Of a stretch of 64,000 bases of DNA, positions 21,165 to 28,172 are shown piece by piece. The stretch spans positions 1 through 64,000 of the forward strand of contig CANQLI010000002.1 of NCBI GenBank assembly GCA_947624675.1. Direction: 5' to 3'. The notes under the pieces were generated by a model. It was not told the DNA's origin. It worked only from the letters and a program-made list of their open reading frames with translations, and did no database searches. The DNA comes from an uncultured Clostridia bacterium (GTDB lineage Bacteria > Bacillota > Clostridia > Oscillospirales > Ruminococcaceae). The number at the start of each line of letters is the position of its first letter. Positions within the stretch are counted from its first letter, which is position 1. Position numbers and translations under genes: made by a program.

Positions 21165-21470
21165 ATGCCACTGATAACTGTAACAGCGGAAAATTTTGAA
21201 TCGCTTTTAAGCGGAGATAAAACACTGCTTCTAGATTTCTGGGCAACTTGGTGCGGACCTTGCAGAATGCTTTCTCCGATAGTTGACGAGGTCGCTGGTG
21301 AAAACTCCGAAATAACTGTCGGAAAGGTCAATGTTGATGAACAAATGCAGCTTGCGGGACGGTTTGGAGTCGAAAGCATTCCCACTCTTGTGGTGTTGAA
21401 AAACGGTGAGGAAAAGAACAGGTCAGTAGGACTTGTTTCAAAATCAGAAATACTTGAATTGATCAAGTAA
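21165..21470 (+). CDS. trxA: Thioredoxin
   Basis: A 101-residue thioredoxin with the active site ATWCGPCRM near residue 30, the cis-proline segment ESIPTLVVLKNG near residue 72, and standard length. It forms an operon with the ferredoxin-thioredoxin reductase-like gene 3 bases upstream (RBS AAAGGAGG overlaps that gene's end). Confidence 0.97.
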   Translation: MPLITVTAENFESLLSGDKTLLLDFWATWCGPCRMLSPIVDEVAGENSEITVGKVNVDEQMQLAGRFGVESIPTLVVLKNGEEKNRSVGLVSKSEILELIK

Positions 21471-21474
21471 AACT

Positions 21475-21512
21475 ATCCGGCGGTAATAAAGCTTTACCGC
21501 CGGATTTAATTT
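21475..21512 (+). terminator. Terminator of the FTR-trxA operon
   Basis: ATCCGGCGGTAA (21475-21486) pairs perfectly with TTACCGCCGGAT (21494-21505), then TTAATTT. The same stem could also serve the convergent MATE gene. Confidence 0.85.
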
Positions 21513-21524
21513 CCAATTTATTTC

Positions 21525-22895
21525 CTAAGTCCTTTGTTCAGCTGTGCTTTTAACACCGCTCAGATACCGCTTTGACGGTCTTATTATAAGCGTTATTATA
21601 AGTATAGCAACAGCCGTTGCTCCAAGGCTTATCGGATAGACCTGCATAATAGTTGAAAACGAAGGATCGGCATTAAACACCATAAACACCCACAAAAGCC
21701 TTACTCCACAAATTCCGATAACAGAACACAGTGCCGGAATAAACGACACTCCAAATCCCCTAAGATAGCCTGACAGGGTCTCCTGCGCAAAGCTGAATAT
21801 GTAGGCAAAAAATATGTAGCAAAGCCTTATAAATCCTACCTCTATAACTTCAGCGTCACTGTTGAAAATTCCAAGAAGCGTTTTTCCAAGCGCTAAAATT
21901 ATAAGACAGCATAAACAGGTCGCAGCGGCACACTGAATAAGACAAAGCTTTAAAGATTTTTTACACCTTTCGGCATTTCCTGCGCCGTAATTCTGACCCA
22001 CAAAAGTCGTACAGGTCTGTCCGTAGGAATTCATTACATAGTAAGCGAATATCTCAAGATTAAAAGCAGCAGACGATGCCGCCATAACGGTTGTGCCAAG
22101 GCTGTTTACAGCAGACTGTATCACTATGTTCGCAAACGAAAAGATCATTCCCTGAATACCTGCCGGGATTCCGATTTTTAATATCTTTAAAAGTATACGC
22201 CTGTCGATCCTTAGCTTTTTGAGCTTTACGCCTATTACCAAATCAGTCTTAAGAAGCGAAACAAACAGTATCACCGAGCTTATCACATTAGAGATAACCG
22301 TAGCCGTTGCGACACCGTCTACGGACATATTTAACACAACTACAAAGAACAGATTAAGTAAAACATTTGTAACTCCGGAAATACAAAGTGCGATAAGAGG
22401 GGTTTTTGTATTTCCGCAGCTTCTGAATATAGCCGATTCAAAATTATAAAGCAAAATAAACGGCATACCCAAAAGATAGATTCTCAGATATTTTTCAGCG
22501 AGTGAAAAGACTTCTCTTGGCACACCCAGAACACTTATTACGCCTGAAGCAGCAAGCTCGCCGATCGTCATCATAATAAGTCCGCCTATAAGCGCTACTA
22601 TTATTGATGAGTGTACCGCTCTTGAGACAGTTTTTTTGTCCTTCTGACCAATAGATTTTGCAATTATTACATTACTTCCCAAAGAGATGCCGACAAAAAG
22701 GTTTACCAGCAATCCAATTATAGGGCTGTTACTTCCGACTGCCGCCATTGCCGCCTTTCCCGAAAACTGTCCGACTACGGCAATATCCGCAGCATTAAAA
22801 AGCTGCTGCAATATTCCCGTACAGGCAAGCGGAACAGTGCATTTTAATATTTTATCTCCGAGCGTTCCGCTTGTCATATCCATCTGTTTACTCAT
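21525..22895 (-). CDS. MATE family multidrug/sodium antiporter
   Basis: A 456-residue integral membrane exporter with twelve predicted helices in two homologous halves, using an ion gradient to expel organic cations or metabolites. Family features: FNAADIAVVGQFSG in helix 1, VGSNSPIIGLLVNLFVGISLGS in helix 2, and FVGQNYGAGN at the start of the second half. The frame opens at 22907; ATG 22895 (MSKQMDMTSG) has GGGTG six bases upstream and is preferred. Substrate unknown. A palindrome and promoter lie just upstream. Confidence 0.9.
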   Translation of the reverse strand: MSKQMDMTSGTLGDKILKCTVPLACTGILQQLFNAADIAVVGQFSGKAAMAAVGSNSPIIGLLVNLFVGISLGSNVIIAKSIGQKDKKTVSRAVHSSIIVALIGGLIMMTIGELAASGVISVLGVPREVFSLAEKYLRIYLLGMPFILLYNFESAIFRSCGNTKTPLIALCISGVTNVLLNLFFVVVLNMSVDGVATATVISNVISSVILFVSLLKTDLVIGVKLKKLRIDRRILLKILKIGIPAGIQGMIFSFANIVIQSAVNSLGTTVMAASSAAFNLEIFAYYVMNSYGQTCTTFVGQNYGAGNAERCKKSLKLCLIQCAAATCLCCLIILALGKTLLGIFNSDAEVIEVGFIRLCYIFFAYIFSFAQETLSGYLRGFGVSFIPALCSVIGICGVRLLWVFMVFNADPSFSTIMQVYPISLGATAVAILIITLIIRPSKRYLSGVKSTAEQRT

Positions 22896-22924
22896 AAATT
22901 CACCCATTCATAGTTAATATCAGT

Positions 22925-22940
22925 TTGTCTGTCAAGACAA
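22925..22940. promoter_or_regulatory. Palindrome in the MATE leader (possible operator)
   Basis: TTGTCT-GTCA-AGACAA is a 6+4+6 inverted repeat between the predicted transcription start and the RBS of the MATE gene, a position suited to repression by a dimeric regulator. No adjacent regulator gene is present. Confidence 0.35.
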
Positions 22941-22972
22941 GTAAGTATTTGTTAAACTTTGTCACATACTTT

Positions 22973-23000
22973 ATTATAGCACAAAATCTGATTTTTGCAA
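22973..23000 (-). promoter_or_regulatory. Promoter of the chromosomal MATE gene
   Basis: On the minus strand TTGCAA (23000-22995), 16-base spacer, TATAAT (22978-22973). An imperfect palindrome TCTGATT..AATCAGA overlaps the -35 box and spacer, a second candidate operator. Confidence 0.6.
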
Positions 23001-23030
23001 TCAGACAAAACATTCAATACGACATTATAC

Positions 23031-23063
23031 AAGGGGGGCGGCTTAGTGCCGTCCCCTTTTTTT
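23031..23063 (+). terminator. Orphan plus-strand terminator
   Basis: AAGGGGGGCGGC pairs with GCCGTCCCCTTT across a TTAGT loop (about 12 bp including G-T pairs), followed by a T run on the plus strand. Both flanking genes are on the minus strand, so no upstream gene is known for it; on the minus strand the T run is missing. Confidence 0.6.
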
Positions 23064-23104
23064 CAGCGCCATATTAACCTTAAATAAAAACGACCTGTTT
23101 AACT

Positions 23105-24097
23105 TTATTTAATCTTAAAAAAGAAGCTATGAAGCTCTGCAAAGGATCTCTTCAGTACATTTTCATCCGTACATTCACTAATATAAAACCTGTTGTTTTG
23201 AAAGCCGGAATACTGAAACAACAGATCCTGACAAGCTAAGGTTTCAAACAACCTGTTTTTCTCATAAGCGTTAGTGTACACCTTACCCTCGTATACATTT
23301 CTCATATACGGAACAGTGGTAAACATTCTGAAATCCACCCTGTTGTCCAAAGCCGCAAGAAGCATTGGAAATGTTCCATTACAGCCCGACTCTATTACCA
23401 TTATTCTTTCGGTCTTTATTGTATTCAAAAGATTTTTGAGCACAGATGTAACTGTGTCATATTCTCTTAAAGCATTGATGATATTATGGCTGCAAAAACT
23501 TTTAAAGCTTAAAAAATCGTTACAGCCGTTTTCAAGCGCATCAAAAAATACAGCTCTTACTATATCGTCCATATCCTTGACCGGTGATATATTGTTTAAA
23601 AATTTTCGTCCGATAAGCCACGGGAATATATTTGATCTTCCCTTTCTCTTAAAAAAGAAATACGGTAATAAAGTGTCTCGTAAAAGAAAAACATAAGCTG
23701 TATTATTGTCATATCCTATCCACTTGCAATAATCAGCAATGTCGTCAAAAAAAGAATTTTCTATTCTCTCACGGCTTGTCTCTCCACGATTTTCAATTAC
23801 TGACAAATACCTGTTTAGCTCATACACAGTATCGCCATAGTTAGTTTCAAAGTTCGGCCTTGATAAAACAGCAAACGGTTTTTCATTATGTGATGAAATA
23901 ATATTTTTTAGTCTGGTGACTCCTTTAAAATCTTCTTCAAGCTTTTGATTCAAATAGGTATATCCTTCATCCAGAAGATCATCCAGTATTTTTAACAGCT
24001 GTTTTGCCTCATATATTTCATTTTCTGACAAATCATCATTTTCATAATGCTCTATTTTATTCTTGTAATAATTCAAGCTAAACGAAATAAAGCTCAT
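23105..24097 (-). CDS. Unrecognised 330-residue protein at the ICE junction
   Basis: I do not recognise this family. The first 150 residues are strongly helical and charged (EIYEAKQLLKILDDLLDEGY, ESSRERIENSFF-like segments). The second half has alternating hydrophobic strands (ERIMVIESGCNGTFPMLLAALD, RVDFRMFTTVPYM) that suggest an alpha/beta cytosolic domain. No signal peptide or membrane segment is seen. Its ATG overlaps the recombinase stop (ATGA), and its RBS AAGGAGA lies inside the recombinase coding end. Base composition is like the host, so it is probably a host gene whose upstream region was replaced by the element. Confidence 0.7.
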   Translation of the reverse strand: MSFISFSLNYYKNKIEHYENDDLSENEIYEAKQLLKILDDLLDEGYTYLNQKLEEDFKGVTRLKNIISSHNEKPFAVLSRPNFETNYGDTVYELNRYLSVIENRGETSRERIENSFFDDIADYCKWIGYDNNTAYVFLLRDTLLPYFFFKRKGRSNIFPWLIGRKFLNNISPVKDMDDIVRAVFFDALENGCNDFLSFKSFCSHNIINALREYDTVTSVLKNLLNTIKTERIMVIESGCNGTFPMLLAALDNRVDFRMFTTVPYMRNVYEGKVYTNAYEKNRLFETLACQDLLFQYSGFQNNRFYISECTDENVLKRSFAELHSFFFKIK

Positions 24098-25788
24098 AGT
24101 ATATCTCCTTGATTATTTGTGATTTGTTTGATTAGTATCACGCACTCAACGGTATTACCCCTTTCCCACAAAACCTTCCTTACTTCCTTGCCGTCAATAT
24201 AAATCGGGAAATTAAACTCTATCGACTTCAACGGCATTTCTGATTCCCCATTCGGGTATATCTGGATTTCTTTAATGAGGTAAGTGATAAGGCTTTTTTT
24301 CTCCTCGTCACTCATTATAGCATATAGCTTTCCAAAATTCTGCATGATTTTATAAACATTCTCCAGAGTGATGGCTTCCATTTCAATGGAGCTTCTACGC
24401 AGCTTCGCATCTTCAATACGCTCCTCTAATTCCACCATCGTGTCATACATGGCATCAAGCCTTAATGTCATATCGTGGATTTTTCTTTCACGGAATTTGG
24501 CATCGACAGGAAGATTGTCAATCTCATTTTCCAGACGAGCCTTGTTCAAGTCCACTTCCTTCAGCTTGGCTTCATAATTGGCAAGCTCCTTATCCACCGT
24601 GCTTGTGTCTGTCTGAACGCCTATCCGCCGTTCAATCTCTTTTGCAAAATATGCATCGCTTACCAATTCTTTTACGGCTTCGACTACAAGCGGCTCAATG
24701 TCTATTTTCCTCAAGGACGCTTTATAATCGCAATGATGACCTCGCTCCTGCTTGTTCCTTCCGCATATATAATAGTAGACTTCCTTGTATGTGCCGTCCT
24801 TATTTGTCCATGCGTGTTTATTCGTGTACATCGAGCTTCCGCAAACGGGACATTTCAATATGCCTGTCAAAAGATGTGACCTGTCTTTGCCTACCTTTGA
24901 CGGCTGCTTAATTCCTGTTGCTTTCCGCTTTGCATGAACTTTTTGCCAGAGTTCCTCGCTGACAATTCCCTCATGCTGCCCGTCCTCCAAAATATAATCA
25001 TCGGTATGAACCTGTTTATATTCGTTTTTTGTTCCCTTAACCTTTTCCCGTGTTCTCCTGCCATAAGCGATTTTCCCGCAGTACACAGGATTGTCTAATA
25101 TCTGCCGTATTAAATGGCTGCTCCATGTTTCTAATTTACCATTCTGACGGGGTATTTTCTTTATCCCTTGCAGATTAAGGTATTTTGCAACTCCACCAAG
25201 CCCTATATCTGAATTTCCAAACTTATCAAATATAATTCGGATTGCTTCAGCTTCGGTTTCTTCTATTAAAAGCTGATTATCCTTCAGATAATATCCATAC
25301 GGGGCAAAGCCGCCATTCCATCCGCCCTGCCTTGCTTTCTCCCTGCGTCCGTTCATGGTCTGTTCTATGATATTTTCCCTCTCAATTTCCGCAACGGCAG
25401 AGAGAACAGATATTAAAAGTTTCCCGCTTGTCTGGGATGAGTCAATGCCTTCCTCAATGCAGATAAGATTTATCCCATAGGACTGAACAAACTCCAATGA
25501 ATTTAAGATGTCCGCTGCATTTCTTCCAAAACGGGAAAGTTTGTAGACCAGAATATAGTCTATCTCCAATCCGTTTTTTATGTCGGAAAGCATTTTCTTA
25601 AATGCAGGTCGCCCCTCGATTGATTTTCCCGACTTTCCCGCATCTTCATAGACGCCGACAATTTCCATTTCCTCACGGTCTGCAAAACGCCTTAAACTGT
25701 TTTTCTGCCCTTCAAGGCTGTATCCGTCAACCTGCATCTCGGTACTCACTCTCGGATACAGGACACATTTCTTTCCTTCTCGATTCAT
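24094..25788 (-). CDS. Large serine recombinase (ICE integrase)
   Basis: A 564-residue site-specific recombinase that excises and integrates the element. The N-terminal resolvase domain has the nucleophile Ser15 in LYPRVSTEMQ and the catalytic arginine region KLSRFGRNAAD; SAVAEIERENI begins helix E. A recombinase domain (about 170-270) is followed by a zinc ribbon (CPVCGS ... CGRNKQERGHHC, about 320-355) and a long coiled coil (about 405-470). The C-terminus ends GNTVECVIL followed by eleven residues ending GDIL. GGAGGTGG precedes the ATG. The stop overlaps the next gene's start, so the last codons may come from the target site. Confidence 0.95.
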   Translation of the reverse strand: MNREGKKCVLYPRVSTEMQVDGYSLEGQKNSLRRFADREEMEIVGVYEDAGKSGKSIEGRPAFKKMLSDIKNGLEIDYILVYKLSRFGRNAADILNSLEFVQSYGINLICIEEGIDSSQTSGKLLISVLSAVAEIERENIIEQTMNGRREKARQGGWNGGFAPYGYYLKDNQLLIEETEAEAIRIIFDKFGNSDIGLGGVAKYLNLQGIKKIPRQNGKLETWSSHLIRQILDNPVYCGKIAYGRRTREKVKGTKNEYKQVHTDDYILEDGQHEGIVSEELWQKVHAKRKATGIKQPSKVGKDRSHLLTGILKCPVCGSSMYTNKHAWTNKDGTYKEVYYYICGRNKQERGHHCDYKASLRKIDIEPLVVEAVKELVSDAYFAKEIERRIGVQTDTSTVDKELANYEAKLKEVDLNKARLENEIDNLPVDAKFRERKIHDMTLRLDAMYDTMVELEERIEDAKLRRSSIEMEAITLENVYKIMQNFGKLYAIMSDEEKKSLITYLIKEIQIYPNGESEMPLKSIEFNFPIYIDGKEVRKVLWERGNTVECVILIKQITNNQGDIL

Positions 25789-25839
25789 TCTACCACCTCC
25801 GATAATTTTGGAAAATGTGATATGTAAGGTTGCGTAGAC

Positions 25840-25992
25840 CTACGCAACGCTATCCAGTTCCTGCAAAACAAATCTTCCGTATTTCTCAACCACCTGCACC
25901 ATAGCCTTGATAAAGACATCAAAATTCTTCGCTTCATCAACCATGCTCTCGTGCGGCTGTTCTGCTTCTGGGGATGTTTTAACATTTTCCAT
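25840..25992 (-). CDS. Small acidic ICE protein (50 residues)
   Basis: The ATG at 25992 has GGAGGT six bases upstream and gives a 50-residue acidic, helical protein (MENVKTSPEAEQ ... KYGRFVLQELDSVA). The longer open frame to 26148 is rejected because it lacks an RBS and overlaps mazF. Its position between recombinase and toxin suggests an ICE accessory role (excision factor or regulator), but no family is recognised. Confidence 0.6.
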   Translation of the reverse strand: MENVKTSPEAEQPHESMVDEAKNFDVFIKAMVQVVEKYGRFVLQELDSVA

Positions 25993-26083
25993 CTGGCTAC
26001 CTCCGCAAAATAAAGCGGCTGTATACCCTAAATTATAGAGATACAGCCGCAGTCTGACCAATGTGCAAATCCCTCTGTTTTGG

Positions 26084-26461
26084 CTACTTTGCACATTTCT
26101 TTTCAAGTCTGTTATTGAGTGAAACGCTAATGGCAAGAGCCTTGTCAACTCTTGCCATTATGTTATCGGGCATCATTCCCATATACTGTTTTAACCGCTG
26201 CTTATCAATCGTCCGTATCTGTTCAAGCAGGATAATTGAGTCCTTATCAAGTCCCTCAAAATCCTTTACTGAGGTATGTGTTGGTAATTTTGCTTTTGTG
26301 TGTACTCGGCTCGTAATCGCTGCAATGATAACTGTCGGGCTGTGTCTGTTTCCTGTATCGTTGGAGATAATAAGCACAGGTCTTGTTCCGCCCTGCTCCG
26401 AACCGACAACGGGATTAAGTTCTGCGTAGAAAACATCTCCACGCCTGATTATTCTTTCCAT
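26084..26461 (-). CDS. MazF/PemK-like toxin (endoribonuclease)
   Basis: A 125-residue protein of the PemK/MazF family, mRNA interferases that cut single-stranded RNA. It shows the N-terminal [28 protein letters not shown] block, containing the conserved G-S-E-Q-x-G-x-R-P-V, and the TVIIAAIT strand. RBS AGGAGGTC. No MazE-like antitoxin frame is found directly upstream, which is unusual for a toxin-antitoxin pair; on ICEs of this type the gene often stands alone and its role is uncertain. Confidence 0.85.
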   Translation of the reverse strand: MERIIRRGDVFYAELNPVVGSEQGGTRPVLIISNDTGNRHSPTVIIAAITSRVHTKAKLPTHTSVKDFEGLDKDSIILLEQIRTIDKQRLKQYMGMMPDNIMARVDKALAISVSLNNRLEKKCAK

Positions 26462-26608
26462 AGTGTTTGACCTCCTATCTGGAATAAGGCAGACCTAACC
26501 TGCCTATGTAACAGCCAGATATAAGGAAGTATTTAAGGTCGGGAGAGCATAAAACAACGCTCTGTTTCCATAGACCGCCTTGTATCTGGCATTATGATAG
26601 GAGCATCT

Positions 26609-26734
26609 CTATTTGTCCTCGACACCCCGAAATGCAAATGCGTCATAAACGCAGGGAAGTCGCCAAACGGTCAGCAGCGAACTGACGCCACGGGAGTTCC
26701 ACCCCAACTGTCGGTCTGACAGAGCCGCCCTCAT
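26609..26734 (-). CDS. Possible 41-residue ORF
   Basis: ATG at 26734 to TAG at 26609, beginning MRAALSDRQLGWNSRG. It overlaps the stop of the preceding 44-codon ORF as ATGA, the usual pattern of coupled genes. It has no strong RBS of its own and lies in hairpin-rich DNA, so the coding status is doubtful. Confidence 0.2.
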   Translation of the reverse strand: MRAALSDRQLGWNSRGVSSLLTVWRLPCVYDAFAFRGVEDK

Positions 26735-26865
26735 TGCCTGCGACGGATTGAGTACCGTTCGGGCTGTGACTGGACGGGAGTACCATTGTTCTCTTTGTGG
26801 GTCATGGCGAAATCGGGAGCTACCCGATATTTTGAGTCGGTATTTATCCGCTCACCACCTTTCAT
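26731..26865 (-). CDS. Possible 44-residue ORF
   Basis: ATG at 26865 to TGA at 26731, beginning MKGGERINTDSKYRVAPDF, strongly hydrophilic. Only a weak AGAAAG precedes it. Listed because of the ATGA overlap with the next ORF; not recognised as any known family. Confidence 0.2.
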   Translation of the reverse strand: MKGGERINTDSKYRVAPDFAMTHKENNGTPVQSQPERYSIRRRQ

Positions 26866-26993
26866 CGCTTTCTGCTTGTCGGCAGGTCATGGCGTACCGC
26901 TGCACACGCTTATGCTCATCACAATCACAAAGAGGAAGTATTTGACGAATGACTATTCGGCTGTCAAGGAACAATCCCGTTTTCGCCACACAA

Positions 26994-27032
26994 AGGAAAA
27001 CAGGGCAAGAGGATTTGTCCTCTCACCCTGTA
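26994..27032 (-). terminator. Terminator of the sigma-like gene
   Basis: On the minus strand ACAGGG-TGA-GAGGA-CAAA-TCCTC-TTG-CCCTGT forms a two-tier hairpin (27031-27000) followed by TTTTCC, about 30 bases after the stop at 27060. A second GGGGAA..TTCCCC hairpin lies between. Confidence 0.7.
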
Positions 27033-27059
27033 GCCCGTGGGGAAGCCTGATTTTCCCCT

Positions 27060-27488
27060 CTACTTAGAAAACTTTTTTATTTTTTCTCTGAGCCTGTCCA
27101 TTCGCCTGTAAACAGCTTTCTCGGTAATGCCCAAACGCAGAGCGACCTCATGAACGGAATATCCCTGCACCTTCATCAAGGCAATCCGTAAAGTAAGCCT
27201 GTCCACCTTAATCAGAATTTGGTAGAGCTGCTGATTTTCGATGCTGTCCAGAAAATCCTCAACCGTCTTTACTTCGGGCGGTGTCGTATCCTCTGCAACT
27301 TCATCAAGGTATGTACCCGATTCCTGCACACGCTGATAGTACCGCCTGTCGGAATTAAAAATCGCCCAATCATGAACACGGAGCTTTTCGATGGTGTCCT
27401 CGCTGACCCCCAAACTCCGCAACTGCTTTTCCTCGGCTGCTTTCCAGAGCTGCCATTTCTTTTCTTCTTTGGCTTTGTTGTAAGCCAT
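27060..27488 (-). CDS. Sigma-70 region 4-like HTH regulator (Tn916 orf7-like)
   Basis: A 142-residue protein whose C-terminal third is a sigma-70 region 4 helix-turn-helix (LRIALMKVQGYSVHEVALRLGITEKAVYRRMDRLREKIKKF). The N-terminal part is a basic helical segment (KEEKKWQLWKAAEEKQLRSLG). The frame opens at 27563, but the ATG at 27488 has GGAGGT eight bases upstream. It resembles the sigma-like regulator of Tn916-family elements that controls excision and transfer genes. A terminator and a leader ORF precede it. Confidence 0.85.
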   Translation of the reverse strand: MAYNKAKEEKKWQLWKAAEEKQLRSLGVSEDTIEKLRVHDWAIFNSDRRYYQRVQESGTYLDEVAEDTTPPEVKTVEDFLDSIENQQLYQILIKVDRLTLRIALMKVQGYSVHEVALRLGITEKAVYRRMDRLREKIKKFSK

Positions 27489-27597
27489 ACCGTGTACCTC
27501 CAATCTGAAAATTTTTGAGAAATTTCCAGATTGGCAGGCGGTGAACGGCAGCCAACGCTGCAAATTGGCTTTTTACAGCGTTCTGCAAAAAGCGACA

Positions 27598-27634
27598 CAA
27601 AAAAATCCGCAAAGGCTGTCACACCTAAGCGGAT
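27598..27634 (-). terminator. Terminator inside the leader of the sigma-like gene (attenuator candidate)
   Basis: On the minus strand ATCCGC (27634-27629) pairs with GCGGAT (27610-27605), with an inner AGG/CCT pair, and is followed immediately by TTTTTTT. It lies between the 24-codon leader ORF and the sigma-like gene, about 110 bases before the latter's start. Confidence 0.65.
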
Positions 27635-27730
27635 ATAAGATAAATTGCTTCTATTATGTAGAGATTTGACACCTACTTTTGGGGTATAAGAGTGCCACGC
27701 ATATACAAGGATTTTTTTAACAGGTTATCC

Positions 27731-27805
27731 TCATTTCTGCGTGATACTATGTAGATAGCTGCTGCTTCTGATAAGCAGCGGTGTAGCCGTTTTCGACCAA
27801 CACAT
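27731..27805 (-). CDS. 24-residue leader peptide
   Basis: ATG at 27805 to TGA at 27731, peptide MCWSKTATPLLIRSSSYLHS plus four residues. GGAGGGG lies seven bases upstream, one of the better RBSs in the area, but that RBS is buried in a strong hairpin. It is followed by a terminator and then the sigma-like gene. Short leader ORFs with this layout govern transcription attenuation in Tn916-type elements; here the function is inferred from layout only. Confidence 0.5.
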   Translation of the reverse strand: MCWSKTATPLLIRSSSYLHSITQK

Positions 27806-27810
27806 AAAAA

Positions 27811-27846
27811 CACCCCTCCAAACTCAAAACGGGGTTTGGAGAGGTG
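27811..27846 (-). promoter_or_regulatory. RBS-sequestering hairpin before the leader peptide
   Basis: On the minus strand CACC-T-CTCCAAAC pairs with GTTTGGAG-G-GGTG (12 bp with one mismatch, 10-base loop). The right arm contains the GGAGGGG ribosome binding site of the leader ORF, so opening of the stem would switch its translation. Confidence 0.5.
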
Positions 27847-27940
27847 CGCCTGCCATTTGTTTAGGCGTGACAATACCGCCCACCAAAACTCCGTTTTTTT
27901 TATTCGGTGGGCTTGTACTGCCTATGGTATATAAAGAACG

Positions 27941-27981
27941 GAGCCGACAAACTGTGATTGCTCACAAGTTCATCGGCTCTG
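27941..27981 (-). terminator. Hairpin ending the cargo operon
   Basis: On the minus strand GAGCCGA..TCGGCTC encloses a second stem (AACTTGTGA with TCACAGTT) and is followed by CGTTCTTTATA. It overlaps the stop codon of the KTR gene. Confidence 0.5.
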
Positions 27982-28158
27982 CGTCTGTGCGTCTGGCTCT
28001 GTGATGACTGTTATTTGCAAATTCTTTGCTTCAATCAAACTTTCCTGCTTGCATTTTGGACAGTAAAGGGGATAATTCTTCAAAACAGTATCTTCTCGTA
28101 TTCTATCACGAGTTTTACTCCCGCAAACAGGACACCGTATCCAATCTGTTTGCTTCAA
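27970..28158 (-). CDS. Cysteine-rich KTR protein (Tn916 orf6-like)
   Basis: A 62-residue protein with two C-x-x-C pairs (CPVCGSKTRDRIRED and YCPKCKQE) forming a probable zinc ribbon and the KTR motif. The family is known from Tn916-like elements, where it lies downstream of tet(M). Here it ends the cargo operon, 14 bases after the MATE gene, and no tet(M) is present. Function unknown. Confidence 0.8.
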   Translation of the reverse strand: MKQTDWIRCPVCGSKTRDRIREDTVLKNYPLYCPKCKQESLIEAKNLQITVITEPDAQTQSR

Positions 28159-28172
28159 TTTACCACCTTCCT

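Larger units (their letters stand above)
26462..27059. other. Structured intergenic region between mazF and the sigma-like gene
   Basis: About 600 bases without a clear gene but rich in hairpins on either strand: GTCAG-CAGCGAA-CTGAC, CTGTC-GGTCT-GACAG, TCGGG-AGCTA-CCCGA followed by TATTTT, and the sigma-gene terminator at its right end. Two very short overlapping minus-strand ORFs (26609-26734 and 26731-26865) are listed separately. It could be a structured RNA or a protein-binding control region. No known RNA family is recognised. Confidence 0.4.

Noticed and set aside
27673-27873. 66-codon minus-strand frame over the leader region
   Set aside because: No RBS at its start; the 24-codon ORF in another frame has a strong RBS and fits the hairpin and terminator layout.
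27931-28172. Possible tet(M) region
   Set aside because: The KTR (orf6-like) gene usually follows tet(M), but the gene upstream is a MATE pump; no ribosomal protection protein is present in the window.
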